From Bacteroidia bacterium (lineage in GTDB: Bacteria; Bacteroidota; Bacteroidia; M30B66): a stretch of DNA of 64,000 nucleotides. Shown here piece after piece: positions 47,914-56,689 of the stretch. The DNA lies in the NCBI GenBank assembly GCA_019695235.1, contig JAIBAI010000010.1, forward strand, positions 1 through 64,000, read 5' to 3'. The notes under the pieces are model-generated. The model was given only the letters and a program-made list of their open reading frames with translations. It had not been told where the DNA came from and searched no databases. Made by a program: the position numbers and the translations under genes. Within the stretch, counting starts at the first letter, position 1. Every line of letters begins with the position of its first letter.

Positions 47914-49356
47914 ATGAACTCGCAAAAACTAATTGAAAAACTTGAACAACTCAGCATCTCAAGCAATGAACTGGATATTCCGGAATTGCAACGAGTGGAA
48001 ATGCTAAATCAGGTAGCTGGCTTTGTAAATACGTTTATCAATGGACTGAACACAATAAAAGGGTTTAACGAAAAAGAAATAGGTAATCTGGCATTACAAA
48101 ATAACAAACAATCAATACCCGAACTTTTAAATTTATACCGGAGAGAAGTCGCTGAAACAGGGATTAATGCTGCCTCTCCCAAACACCTGGGATACATTCC
48201 TGGAGGTGGTGTGTTTACAGCAGCACTTGCCGATTTTATCGCAGCTGTAACCAATCCCTTCGCAAGTGTTTACTATGCATCTCCCGGTGCAGCAACTATT
48301 GAAAACGAGGTAGTAAATTGGCTGAAGTCCGTCTTTTCATTTCCCGAAAACTCAGTTGGAGCTTTGTCATCAGGCGGTTCAATATCTACTCTAATTGCTT
48401 GTACTGCTGCAAGGGATAAATACAAAATTAAAAACGAAATCATTCCGAAAAGTGTAGTCTATCTTAGTGAACAAGCGCATCATTCAGTACAGAAAGCACT
48501 ACGTATTATTGGGTTGGAAGATGTAATTATCAAATATGTTTCACTAGACAACAGCCATAGAATCAGACCTGATAATTTAAACGAACTTATTGAAAAAGAC
48601 CAAGCAGCTGGTCTTAATCCCTTCCTGGTCATCGCTACGGCAGGAACTACCGATACCGGAACAATTGACCCCCTGAACGAAATTGCCGATATCGTTGAAC
48701 AACACAAATTATGGCTTCATGTAGATGGTGCTTATGGAGGCTTTTTCATTCTGACCTCAAAAAGGAATTTATTTAATGGAATAGAAAGAGCAGACTCTTT
48801 AACTATTGACCCTCATAAAGGCCTATTTCTTCCGTATGGTGTAGGTGCGGTGCTGGTGAAAGATGCTAACGCTGTTCTTCATTCAAATTATTACACTGCC
48901 AATTATATGCAAGACGGATATAGTGAGGAATTATTGAACAGCCCTGCGAATTTATCGCCAGAACTGACCAAGCATTTCAGAGGTCTTCGTGTGTGGCTGC
49001 CGCTGCAATTCCACGGAATAGAACCATTTATTTCTTGTTTGGAAGAAAAACTATTACTGGTAATTTACTTCCGAAATAAACTCAGCGAGCTTGGTTTTTG
49101 TCTCGGGCCGGAACCTGATTTATCAGTGAGCTATTTTTGGTATCCGTTTGAAACTGACCTTGACGAAAGAAACAGGCAGCTAATGAATGAAATACACAAA
49201 GACGGTTCGGTTTTTTTAAGTTCTTCGATAATTAATGAACAGTTTGTAATACGCATTGCCATTCTGGCTTTCAGAACAAAAAAGCAAACAATTGACGAAG
49301 CAGTAGAGATGATTAGCCGCTGTCTAAAGTCAGTATTGCAAGGAAATACAAAATGA
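47914..49356 (+). CDS. PLP-dependent group II amino-acid decarboxylase
   Basis: This 480-residue enzyme belongs to the aromatic-amino-acid/glutamate decarboxylase family. The PLP lysine is K302 in DPHKGLFLPYG. Asp271 in LHVDGAYGG binds the pyridine nitrogen, and His189/190 in SEQAHHSVQKA stacks on the ring. LSSGGSISTLIA (151-162) contacts the phosphate. All needed residues are present. The substrate is uncertain: the family covers aromatic amino acids, Glu, Asp, His and diaminobutyrate. It shares an ATGA overlap with a small alpha/beta hydrolase gene. The pair is AT-richer than its neighbours (hand counts of single 60-base lines: 22 G+C at 49441-49500 against 31 at 47461-47520), which hints at acquisition by transfer. 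Confidence 0.92.
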   Translation: MNSQKLIEKLEQLSISSNELDIPELQRVEMLNQVAGFVNTFINGLNTIKGFNEKEIGNLALQNNKQSIPELLNLYRREVAETGINAASPKHLGYIPGGGVFTAALADFIAAVTNPFASVYYASPGAATIENEVVNWLKSVFSFPENSVGALSSGGSISTLIACTAARDKYKIKNEIIPKSVVYLSEQAHHSVQKALRIIGLEDVIIKYVSLDNSHRIRPDNLNELIEKDQAAGLNPFLVIATAGTTDTGTIDPLNEIADIVEQHKLWLHVDGAYGGFFILTSKRNLFNGIERADSLTIDPHKGLFLPYGVGAVLVKDANAVLHSNYYTANYMQDGYSEELLNSPANLSPELTKHFRGLRVWLPLQFHGIEPFISCLEEKLLLVIYFRNKLSELGFCLGPEPDLSVSYFWYPFETDLDERNRQLMNEIHKDGSVFLSSSIINEQFVIRIAILAFRTKKQTIDEAVEMISRCLKSVLQGNTK

Positions 49357-49901
49357 AAAAATTAATTCTACTTTCAGACTTATGGGGAATTGAAAAATCT
49401 CATTGGCTCCTTCAATATAAAGCTATACTGGAACGATATTTTGAAATACTTTATTACGACTGCCGAGAATTAGGAAGCATTACCAAAGATGACTTACCGA
49501 TAGAAAATATTCACTCTCAATTTGTAAACGGAGGTATTGACAAAGCAGTTAAACAACTCCTTCAAACAGAACGTGAGGCATTTGCTGTTCTAGGATTTAG
49601 CCTTGGCGGCTGTATAGCCTGGAAAGCTTGCCTGCTGGGACTAAAAGTTCAGCACCTGTTTGCTATTTCATCAACTAGACTGAGGTACGAGACCGCTAAA
49701 CCATTTGCAGCAATCGAATTGCTGTACGGCGAAAACGACCATTTCAAACCTAATAGTAAGTGGTTTCAACAAATAGAAATCAAAGAAAATTTATTCCAAA
49801 ACGAAGAGCACGATTTGTACCAAAAAAAAGAAATTGCAGCATATTTTTGCAAACGAATTATTGAAAATACACAACTTCGCAAAGAGGCCCCCACACCCTA
49901 A
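49353..49901 (+). CDS. Small alpha/beta hydrolase
   Basis: This 182-residue protein has the nucleophile elbow GFSLGG (Ser83), a likely acid Asp129 in LYGENDHF and a catalytic His153 in NEEHDLY. It has no signal peptide and little lid region, so it is a compact cytoplasmic esterase or thioesterase-like enzyme. It starts inside the stop of the decarboxylase gene, so the two act together in all likelihood, for instance by releasing or taking up the product of the decarboxylase as an ester or amide. That pathway is a guess. I cannot name a family more exactly. Confidence 0.82.
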   Translation: MKKLILLSDLWGIEKSHWLLQYKAILERYFEILYYDCRELGSITKDDLPIENIHSQFVNGGIDKAVKQLLQTEREAFAVLGFSLGGCIAWKACLLGLKVQHLFAISSTRLRYETAKPFAAIELLYGENDHFKPNSKWFQQIEIKENLFQNEEHDLYQKKEIAAYFCKRIIENTQLRKEAPTP

Positions 49902-49911
49902 GACTTGCCTT

Positions 49912-50553
49912 TCATTTAACAGTACCCAGGTCATAAATCTCACGTATCTCGGTGAGCATTTTTTCAAAATCAATGCGCAGGTCTTTAATAGCACCAGAAT
50001 GCAAATCAAACACCCATCCGTGTACAGTAGGAAACCCCGTTTTTAAATAAGCCCTCTGTAATGTGGCTGTTTTAATAATATTCAGACATTGTTCCTGAAC
50101 GTTCAATTCAACCAGACGCATATACTTGGCTTCTTCATCATTGATTTGATTGAGCTCGTCTTTATGCAAACGATATACATCCCTGATATTCCGCAGCCAT
50201 GAATTGAGGATACCAAGGTCCTTTGCTTCCATTGCTGCTTTTACCCCTCCACATTTGTAGTGCCCGCATACCACTACATGCTTCACCTTTAAATGGGTAA
50301 TAGCATACTCAATTACCGCAGCTGAATTGGGGTCATTGTTGGGAATAAGGTTCGCAATGTTACGGTGTACAAACATCTGCCCGGGCTTAATACCGGTCAT
50401 TTCTTCAGCAGTCACCCTGCTGTCGCTGCACCCAATATATAGAATTTCCGGACGCTGACCTTCTGACAAATCTTTAAAATAGTCAGCATTGATACTCTGT
50501 TTATTTTCCCTCCAGATTTTATTATTCTGAAAAAGCTTTCTGTAAACACTCAT
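49912..50553 (-). CDS. can: Beta-class carbonic anhydrase
   Basis: This enzyme interconverts CO2 and bicarbonate in the cytoplasm. It has 213 residues, the usual size. Zinc ligands are Cys42 and the Asp/Arg dyad in CSDSR (42-46), with His98 and Cys101 in CGHYKCGG (96-103). HRNIANL (63-69) is another family landmark. The gene converges on the alpha/beta hydrolase gene with a gap of 10 bases and is last in the minus-strand run after folC (93-base gap). It may have its own promoter. Confidence 0.94.
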   Translation of the reverse strand: MSVYRKLFQNNKIWRENKQSINADYFKDLSEGQRPEILYIGCSDSRVTAEEMTGIKPGQMFVHRNIANLIPNNDPNSAAVIEYAITHLKVKHVVVCGHYKCGGVKAAMEAKDLGILNSWLRNIRDVYRLHKDELNQINDEEAKYMRLVELNVQEQCLNIIKTATLQRAYLKTGFPTVHGWVFDLHSGAIKDLRIDFEKMLTEIREIYDLGTVK

Positions 50554-50646
50554 CTGAAATAGCTTTTAAACAGAAAGAGTAAAAAAAGCCCTACTCCTCC
50601 ATGAATATGCCCCGAAGATAGGGAAACAACCAATTGCAACTGCAAT

Positions 50647-51942
50647 CTATATCACCTCTGCAACTACAAAGGTACTGCCACCGATAAAGATAACGTCATC
50701 AGTTCGCGATGCCTTGCGGGCAGCAGCATAAGCACCTCTAACGCTTTTGTACGCCTTTCCTTGTAGTCCATAATTATTTGCATGCTCCCGAAGAGCTATG
50801 GCATCCATCGCACGTGGAATAGATGCCTTGCAGAAATAATACTTTGCATCAGTCGGAAGCATTGTCAAAATACCGTCTATGTCCTTATCTGCTACCATGC
50901 CCCATACGATATGAAGCTGATGATGCTGAAGCCGGGCAATCAACTCAAGTACCTCCTGTACACCAGCTTTGTTGTGCCCTGTATCACAAATGGTATCAGG
51001 CTTTGTCCCAATTCGTTCCCAGCGACCTCTTAATCCGGTATTTGCAAGCACCTTACGCACACCTTCCTCGATATGTTTACGGCTTATGTTCCATTGTAAT
51101 GATGATAGCACCTCTACTGTAACCAACACACCCGCCAGATTTTTAAGTTGATACAAGCCTGTTAAAGGCGATTGTAGCTGGTAATTTTTCTTCTTCCCAC
51201 TTGGTAAACTCGTTTTGGCTTCAACACTCAACAAACTGTCGGTCTTTTCTGATGCAATAACCTGGCAATAATCACCGGCAAAGAAAATTTTGCTATTGCA
51301 TGAAGCTGCCTGCTGCATAAACACCCCGGCAACTTCAATTTGTTTTTCAGTGATAACTACTGGAATACCAGGTTTAATAATTCCTGCCTTTTCGTATGCA
51401 ATTTTTTCAAGTGTATCTCCCAGTAAATCAGTATGGTCAAAACTGATATTTGTAATCAATGAAACCTCTGGCACCAATACATTGGTTGAGTCAAGACGCC
51501 CACCCAGACCGGTCTCAATAACTGCAATATCTACCTGCTCTTCCCGAAAATAATCAAAGGCAAGTGCCACATTCATTTCAAAAAACGAAGGTTTAATTTG
51601 CTCAAATAAATCTTGATGCCGCTCCACAAAACTGCTGACCCTCCTTTTCTGAATCATCTGTCCGTTTACACGTATCCGCTCCCTGAAATCTTTCAGGTGT
51701 GGCGAAGTAAACAAGCCGGTTTTGTACCCAGCTTCCTGCAAAACTGAAGCAAGAAAGTGTGAACTCGACCCTTTGCCATTGGTGCCGGCTACGTGTACCG
51801 TTTTAAAACTTTTTTCCGGATTACCTAATGCACTGCATAAAGACAGCGTATTGCTCAGATCAGCTTTATAGGCTGCCTTTCCAACACGGGTAAAAAGGGG
51901 CAGGCGGGAGTAAAGATACTCCAGCGTTTCCCGGTAAGTCAT
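50647..51942 (-). CDS. folC: Folylpolyglutamate/dihydrofolate synthase
   Basis: A Mur-ligase-type ATP enzyme that adds glutamate to folates and, in bacteria, usually also joins dihydropteroate with Glu. It has 431 residues. The P-loop HVAGTNGKGSSSH lies near 49-61 and is followed by LFTSPHLKDFRERI and ETGLGGRLDSTN, all typical. The start lies two bases after the stop of the tonB-like gene, so folC is cotranscribed with the exbB-exbD-tonB set. That pairing is a curious link between folate and envelope energy genes. No truncation is seen. Confidence 0.95.
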   Translation of the reverse strand: MTYRETLEYLYSRLPLFTRVGKAAYKADLSNTLSLCSALGNPEKSFKTVHVAGTNGKGSSSHFLASVLQEAGYKTGLFTSPHLKDFRERIRVNGQMIQKRRVSSFVERHQDLFEQIKPSFFEMNVALAFDYFREEQVDIAVIETGLGGRLDSTNVLVPEVSLITNISFDHTDLLGDTLEKIAYEKAGIIKPGIPVVITEKQIEVAGVFMQQAASCNSKIFFAGDYCQVIASEKTDSLLSVEAKTSLPSGKKKNYQLQSPLTGLYQLKNLAGVLVTVEVLSSLQWNISRKHIEEGVRKVLANTGLRGRWERIGTKPDTICDTGHNKAGVQEVLELIARLQHHQLHIVWGMVADKDIDGILTMLPTDAKYYFCKASIPRAMDAIALREHANNYGLQGKAYKSVRGAYAAARKASRTDDVIFIGGSTFVVAEVI

Positions 51943-51944
51943 GC

Positions 51945-52811
51945 TTAATCGCGAATAAAGTTATAGGTAATCGTGCCCACCTGCATTTCAGGCGCATCCG
52001 GCGCTGGCTTAAATCGCGCTTTTTTAGCAGCTGATTCAGCCTGTCTGAACAATTCAGAATCCTGTACGGTAGTGCCTCTTGCACCGGCCCGGGCTTTCAC
52101 CACCCGCCCTTCCTGGTCAACAGTAATATCAACTACTACCCTGCCTGATTTCTCTGAGGTATAGGCTGGTTTGGGCAAGGTGATACTGCCCCGGCCTCCT
52201 AAACTGAAACTCATCCCCCCACCTGGTCCGTTGCCAGGCCCGTTACCTGAACCATTTCCTGAACCGGTGCCAGAGCCGGTGCCGCCACCCGAACCGCCGC
52301 CCTCACCTTTTTTGCCTTTGAAAACCGGGCCAAATGGGTCTCCCTCCTGCTGTCCCTGATTTCCTGCCTTCCCGGTATTCCCTTCTGAACCACCTTTCTT
52401 GCCTGAATACAAGCGCTCATTTTTTACCGGCACAGCTTCTGTTCGTGTAATTTTTGGTGAAGGTTCCGGGCGTTTTAATTCCTTTACTTCCTTTTTCGGT
52501 TTGACTTTCTCCTTTACCGGTTCAGTTATTCCCTCTTCTTCTTCCTCACTGGTCAACAGGGGGGCGTTTTCCTGCGGTGGAACGGGTGCCGGCGGAACAG
52601 GTGCTGACAGCTCATCAGGGTTCACCATACCCATTCCCATCTCTGAATCACCGAAATTTAATTCCACCCCAAGCCCTCCGCCACCTTCAGGATTATAGGG
52701 TGGCAAGGGGGTAATAATCTTATACAACAAAAACAAAAGCAATAACAGCACATGGAAAACGATGGTTACCATGCCGGCATAATACCTGTCTGACTTTTGT
52801 ACCAATTCCAT
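51945..52811 (-). CDS. TonB-like energy transducer with Gly-rich linker
   Basis: The start at 52811 gives 288 residues and lies one base after the exbD stop; a longer reading from 52838 would overlap exbD by more. A single N-terminal helix (VTIVFHVLLLLLFLLYKII) is followed by a Pro/Glu/Lys-rich stretch, then a linker of GSG and GPG repeats (bases about 52200-52300). The C-terminal domain (about 210-288; GRVVVDITVDQEGRVVKARAG, then AAKKARFKPAP) has the TonB/TolA-like fold. With ExbB and ExbD just upstream it should pass proton-motive force to outer-membrane receptors such as the one at 7979-9976. Confidence 0.88.
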   Translation of the reverse strand: MELVQKSDRYYAGMVTIVFHVLLLLLFLLYKIITPLPPYNPEGGGGLGVELNFGDSEMGMGMVNPDELSAPVPPAPVPPQENAPLLTSEEEEEGITEPVKEKVKPKKEVKELKRPEPSPKITRTEAVPVKNERLYSGKKGGSEGNTGKAGNQGQQEGDPFGPVFKGKKGEGGGSGGGTGSGTGSGNGSGNGPGNGPGGGMSFSLGGRGSITLPKPAYTSEKSGRVVVDITVDQEGRVVKARAGARGTTVQDSELFRQAESAAKKARFKPAPDAPEMQVGTITYNFIRD

Positions 52812-52812
52812 A

Positions 52813-53217
52813 TTAACCGTTTGGTGCTCTGGTGGCAAGAATCATTTTTACTTTCAGGCGATTGCCTATTTCAAGTACGTCAACCAGTTGCTGAATGTTC
52901 AAACTTTTATCTAAACTTAGTACCACGGTTGGCGACTCAACACCTTTAACTGCCTCTGCCATTGCTGCCTCAAGGTTCTCGAATGCAATTTCTTTTCCGG
53001 CAAGTACATACCTTAAGTCAGCTGAAACTTCAAGCTTCACCGGTGTCTTATTCATTGTTTGTGCATTTTTTGCACTGGGAAGCGTCAATTTCACAACGCT
53101 TGGACTAACCATTGTAGACACAATAAGGAAGAACAACAACAGAAAAAACATGATGTCGTTCAGTGGTGCTGTACTTACCTCTGCATGAGGTCTTAATCGT
53201 GACTGGCGAATATTCAT
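52813..53217 (-). CDS. exbD: ExbD/TolR-type biopolymer transport protein
   Basis: This 134-residue protein has one helix (about 18-38) carrying a conserved Asp in the segment PLNDIMFFLLLFFLIVS, which is the proton-coupling residue of the family. A periplasmic domain follows (about 45-134). It overlaps exbB by four bases and is followed after one base by the tonB-like gene. It is part of the inner-membrane proton-driven motor; ExbD and TolR are hard to separate by sequence, but the tonB-like neighbour favours ExbD. Confidence 0.9.
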   Translation of the reverse strand: MNIRQSRLRPHAEVSTAPLNDIMFFLLLFFLIVSTMVSPSVVKLTLPSAKNAQTMNKTPVKLEVSADLRYVLAGKEIAFENLEAAMAEAVKGVESPTVVLSLDKSLNIQQLVDVLEIGNRLKVKMILATRAPNG

Positions 53218-53924
53218 GAGCGTGCAGGGTCGTGCAACATGTCAATAAAATCAAGCCCGGTAGCTTCCATACGCTTCGCAACCCTGTCGGCTGTGAAATT
53301 CAGGTAATGAAACAACACAAAGGCAATAATCCCTACAATCAATCCGGCAGCAGAGGTAATCATTTTCTCATATAATCCTCCGGCAATAATGCCTATACTT
53401 ATGTTGTCGGCAAGTGAGATATTATAAAAAATCTTAATTACCCCCATGATTGTTCCAACAAAGCCGAACATCGGGGCAATACCGGCAATAACAGCCAATA
53501 CACCTACATTTTTCTCAATCCTGCTCAGTTCCTTCTTCCCCACTCCTTCCATTGCTTTCTCAATCTCTTCAACCGGATGGCCTATGCGCGATATCCCTTT
53601 TTCAAGCATACGTGCATCGGGAGTATTATTGCTTTTACAAAGCATCAAAGCCGACTGGATATTTCCGCCGTGAATCTGGTCGCGCACATTATTTAGCAGG
53701 TTTTCCGGACTTTTTGCAGCCCTGTTCAGCACAAACCAGCGTTCAACAAAAATATAAACTGTTACAATTGAAAGAAGCCCGATGGGGATTAGAATCCAGC
53801 CACCTTTTTGAATGAGGCTCCACAGGCTTAACTCATCAACTTTTTGAATGGCAGTACTTGCTGCCTGCGCAACCTGAGCCGTGCTGTCAGCGGCTCCTAA
53901 TACAGTCTGAAGGAATATGCCCAT
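53214..53924 (-). CDS. exbB: ExbB/TolQ/MotA-family proton channel
   Basis: This 236-residue inner-membrane protein has helices near 35-55 (GGWILIPIGLLSIVTVYIFV), 135-160 (VLAVIAGIAPMFGFVGTIMGVI) and 180-205 (GLYEKMITSAAGLIVGIIAFV). The stretch LAVIAGIAPMFGFVGTIMG is a hallmark of the family. It forms the channel with ExbD and energises the TonB-like protein encoded two genes on. An unusual N-terminal Ala/Gln-rich stretch of about 30 residues precedes the first helix. Confidence 0.93.
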   Translation of the reverse strand: MGIFLQTVLGAADSTAQVAQAASTAIQKVDELSLWSLIQKGGWILIPIGLLSIVTVYIFVERWFVLNRAAKSPENLLNNVRDQIHGGNIQSALMLCKSNNTPDARMLEKGISRIGHPVEEIEKAMEGVGKKELSRIEKNVGVLAVIAGIAPMFGFVGTIMGVIKIFYNISLADNISIGIIAGGLYEKMITSAAGLIVGIIAFVLFHYLNFTADRVAKRMEATGLDFIDMLHDPARS

Positions 53925-54118
53925 CTCCGGGTTTTTGTTTTACTAACGTTTAATTTAAAAAGATGGTATCTCACCCGCCGAAAAATGTAAATCTTCCGGA
54001 AAGCCTTATACCAAAGCAAAATAACTTATTAAAACTGCGACATTTTTTTGCAGTTGATTATGTTTTTGCACGGGTTTATTAACAGAAGTTCCAACGAGTA
54101 AGCAGGGGGTTTTCGCAC

Positions 54119-54126
54119 TATGTTTG
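54119..54126 (+). promoter_or_regulatory. Candidate -7 box in the exbB divergent region
   Basis: TATGTTTG matches TAnnTTTG, four bases before the start at 54131, which would give a leaderless or nearly leaderless transcript. No -33 TTG is seen. Confidence 0.4.
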
Positions 54127-54130
54127 CAAA

Positions 54131-54535
54131 ATGAAATTCTCAAAACGTCTGCGCCTTTTTGCCATTGGCATGGGCCTGGGTTGCCTGGTGGTATGGGGTA
54201 TGGTAATGCAGAGAGACACCTTCCCTGCATGGACACCCGAAGGAAGGATTCTGGAAACACTCCAAAAAAATCCGGTTAAAATTACGCCCATCGCGGCCTG
54301 CATGATGGAGTGCAACAATATCAGCAATTACGATATGCTCAGCCTGATTAATTCAGCCGATGTAATTTTTAGTGAAAGTACGGTTAGGGGCATCGAAACA
54401 CCTGAATACGTTCTCGAAGGCAAGGGCTTAGATGGCCGGAAATATAAAATGCGCTTCCGTAGCAAAATGAACGACAACGAACTGCTGGCTGTTATCCCTT
54501 TTGGTGACGCCCTCAAAACCTGTTCATGCCAATAA
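54131..54535 (+). CDS. Conserved small exported or membrane protein
   Basis: This protein has 134 residues with one N-terminal hydrophobic segment (FAIGMGLGCLVVWGMVM), probably an anchor. A Cys pair (CMMEC, about 57-61) and a closing CSC motif may form disulfides or bind metal. The strands VLEGKGLDGRKYKMRF and ELLAVIPFGDA resemble a DUF4258-like fold; this is from memory and weak. It diverges from exbB, and its stop overlaps the start of the next gene. I cannot assign a function. Confidence 0.75.
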   Translation: MKFSKRLRLFAIGMGLGCLVVWGMVMQRDTFPAWTPEGRILETLQKNPVKITPIAACMMECNNISNYDMLSLINSADVIFSESTVRGIETPEYVLEGKGLDGRKYKMRFRSKMNDNELLAVIPFGDALKTCSCQ

Positions 54536-54753
54536 TGGAAGGGCAATACCGTGACAAGCTCCATTTAGGCCAGGAAGTGGAAGTGGTAACCAAACGAGAT
54601 CAGAAAACCGGCAAGTTGACACGGGGCCGGATTCGATGGATACTTACCAGCAAACCCTTCCATTCAAGAGGCATCAAAGTGATGCTCGACGACCGCAGTG
54701 TAGGCCGCGTTCAACACATAATTCAACCAGCAACTGAGCCCCCTGATGTTTGA
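54526..54753 (+). CDS. YwbE-family small protein
   Basis: This 75-residue protein carries the YwbE-type pattern: HLGQEVEVVTKRDQKTGK, then LTRGRIRWILTSKPFH and GIKVMLDDRSVGRVQ. The exact role of the family is unknown; a small nucleic-acid-associated or stress-related role has been supposed. It starts at 54526 (MPIMEGQYRD) or at 54535 (MEGQYRD); in either case the start overlaps the end of the previous gene, and its own end overlaps the next start by eight bases. Three genes are therefore translated as a chain. Confidence 0.82.
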   Translation: MPIMEGQYRDKLHLGQEVEVVTKRDQKTGKLTRGRIRWILTSKPFHSRGIKVMLDDRSVGRVQHIIQPATEPPDV

Positions 54754-55987
54754 AACACACACTTTTACACTGGCAAACGGTATCAGGGTGATACATCTGC
54801 AAACAAAAACCGATGTTGCCCACTGTGGCTTATACATCAATACAGGTACCCGCGATGAATTATGGCATGAACATGGCATTGCCCATTTTATTGAGCACTG
54901 TGTATTCAAAGGTACCCACTCACGGAAAGCCTATCATATTCTTTCAAGAATGGAGAATGTGGGAGGCGAAATTAATGCCTACACCGGTAAGGAAGAAACC
55001 TGTTATTATGCAAGCTTCTTAAAACAACATTACGCCCGCGCCATCGAGCTTTTGTGCGACATCACCTTCTTTGCTACTTTTCCGGAAAAGGAAATTGAAA
55101 AAGAAAAAACCGTTGTCATTGATGAGATACATTCATACCTCGACAGCCCCTCTGAAGAAATTTACGACCGCTTTGAAGAATTCATTTATCCCGGGCATAC
55201 ACTTGGAAACGATATCCTGGGGACACCAGCCCGCCTGAAAAGTTTTCAAAAAGCTGACCTGCTCAATTTTACTACCAGGGCATACAACACTGATCAGATG
55301 GTTTTTTCATCTGTGGGCAATATCAGTCCTGTTCAGCTGAGAAAGTTGCTGAACAACACGCTCGCCAGCATCCCTGAAAACAATAGAAACTTTTCAAGAA
55401 ACACGCCTGAACCATACAGCCCATTTTATAAATCAATCAAACGCCGTACCAACCAAAGCCATCTGGTGGTGGGCAACAGGGCATATTCTATCAGGGATGA
55501 GCAACGTACCGGGCTAATTTTGTTGAACAACCTGCTTGGCGGACCGGGTATGAGCAGTCGCCTGAACCTTTCAATACGTGAAAAATATGGTTATACCTAT
55601 AACATTGATTCTTCCTACGCGCTCTACAGCGACTCCGGAGTTTGGTCGGTGTATATGGGTACTGAAAACGCATGGATAGACCGCTGCCGGGAACTACTTA
55701 CCAAAGAATTGCGCAAACTTCGCGAAGACCTTCTTGGAGCAGCACAACTGCACAAAGCCAAACAACAACTCATCGGTCAGATTGCTATTGCCCAAGAAAG
55801 CAACGTATCAATCATGCTGGGCTTTGCCAAGACCTTTCTGCTATTTAATAAAGTAGAAAGCTTCGCTGAGATTGAGGCCAAAATAGAAGCCCTTGACGCA
55901 CACCTTTTACGTGACATTGCAGCTGAAGTGTTCAACGAAAACAACCTTTCAAGCCTTGTTTATCCGGCAAATACGAAAGCCGGATAG
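54746..55987 (+). CDS. M16 zinc peptidase
   Basis: This 413-residue M16 family metallopeptidase has a complete zinc motif HFIEH (H47, E50, H51) and a likely third ligand in VVIDEIHSYL. The C-terminal half has MSSRLNLSIREKYGYTYNIDS, the substrate-binding signature. It has no signal peptide. It is distinct from the pair at 45116-47637 and has no partner here, so it may be a homodimer like bacterial processing-peptidase-like enzymes. The gene overlaps the YwbE-like gene by eight bases. Confidence 0.93.
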   Translation: MFETHTFTLANGIRVIHLQTKTDVAHCGLYINTGTRDELWHEHGIAHFIEHCVFKGTHSRKAYHILSRMENVGGEINAYTGKEETCYYASFLKQHYARAIELLCDITFFATFPEKEIEKEKTVVIDEIHSYLDSPSEEIYDRFEEFIYPGHTLGNDILGTPARLKSFQKADLLNFTTRAYNTDQMVFSSVGNISPVQLRKLLNNTLASIPENNRNFSRNTPEPYSPFYKSIKRRTNQSHLVVGNRAYSIRDEQRTGLILLNNLLGGPGMSSRLNLSIREKYGYTYNIDSSYALYSDSGVWSVYMGTENAWIDRCRELLTKELRKLREDLLGAAQLHKAKQQLIGQIAIAQESNVSIMLGFAKTFLLFNKVESFAEIEAKIEALDAHLLRDIAAEVFNENNLSSLVYPANTKAG

Positions 55988-56053
55988 GCACTTTTATTAA
56001 CATGCCTTTTGAATTCTCACGAAAGGTGTATTTTAGCCGCAAAATCATTTATT

Positions 56054-56668
56054 ATGCACGTTGCAATCGCAGGAAATATAGGCTCAGGAAAAACTACTTT
56101 GACATCACTTCTGGCAAAACACTATAACTGGTCGGCCCATTATGAAGATGCTGATGACAACCCGTACCTGAACGACTTCTATGAAGATATGCAACGCTGG
56201 TCGTTTAACCTGCAGATTTACTTCCTGAACAACCGTTTTAATCAGGTAAATGAGATTCATAAAAGTGGCAAGAAAGTTATTCAAGACCGTACAATTTATG
56301 AAGATGCCTACATTTTTGCGCCGAATCTTCATTCAATGGGTCTGATGACCACCCGTGATTTCGAAAATTATTTTACCCTTTTCAACCTGATGGCAAGCTT
56401 TATCGCTCCGCCAGACCTGCTGATTTACCTCAGAGCCAGTGTGCCTACCCTGGTGAACCAGATTCAGAAACGCGGACGTGAATATGAGAATTCTATCCGG
56501 CTTGATTACCTCAAACGCCTGAATGAGCGCTACGAAGCATGGATTTCAAATTACAGTATCGGTAAACTGATGGTGGTTGATGTTGATGAAAATAAATTCA
56601 GCGAAAATCCTGAACACCTCGGCGAAATCATCAATATGGTTGATGCCGAAATCAACGGACTTTTCTAA
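56054..56668 (+). CDS. Deoxynucleoside kinase (dNK/dGK type)
   Basis: This kinase phosphorylates deoxynucleosides in the salvage pathway. The ATG at 56054 gives 204 residues beginning MHVAIAGNIGSGKTT, with the P-loop (7-15) at the expected place; a start at 56009 would add 15 residues before it. Other family marks are the WSFNLQIYFLNNRF helix, the DRTIYED (DRS-like) motif and the LID-like RGREYE. Base preference (purine or pyrimidine) cannot be read from this. It converges on rpe with a 21-base gap. Confidence 0.92.
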   Translation: MHVAIAGNIGSGKTTLTSLLAKHYNWSAHYEDADDNPYLNDFYEDMQRWSFNLQIYFLNNRFNQVNEIHKSGKKVIQDRTIYEDAYIFAPNLHSMGLMTTRDFENYFTLFNLMASFIAPPDLLIYLRASVPTLVNQIQKRGREYENSIRLDYLKRLNERYEAWISNYSIGKLMVVDVDENKFSENPEHLGEIINMVDAEINGLF

Positions 56669-56689
56669 GAAAAGGCTGCAACCTAATAA

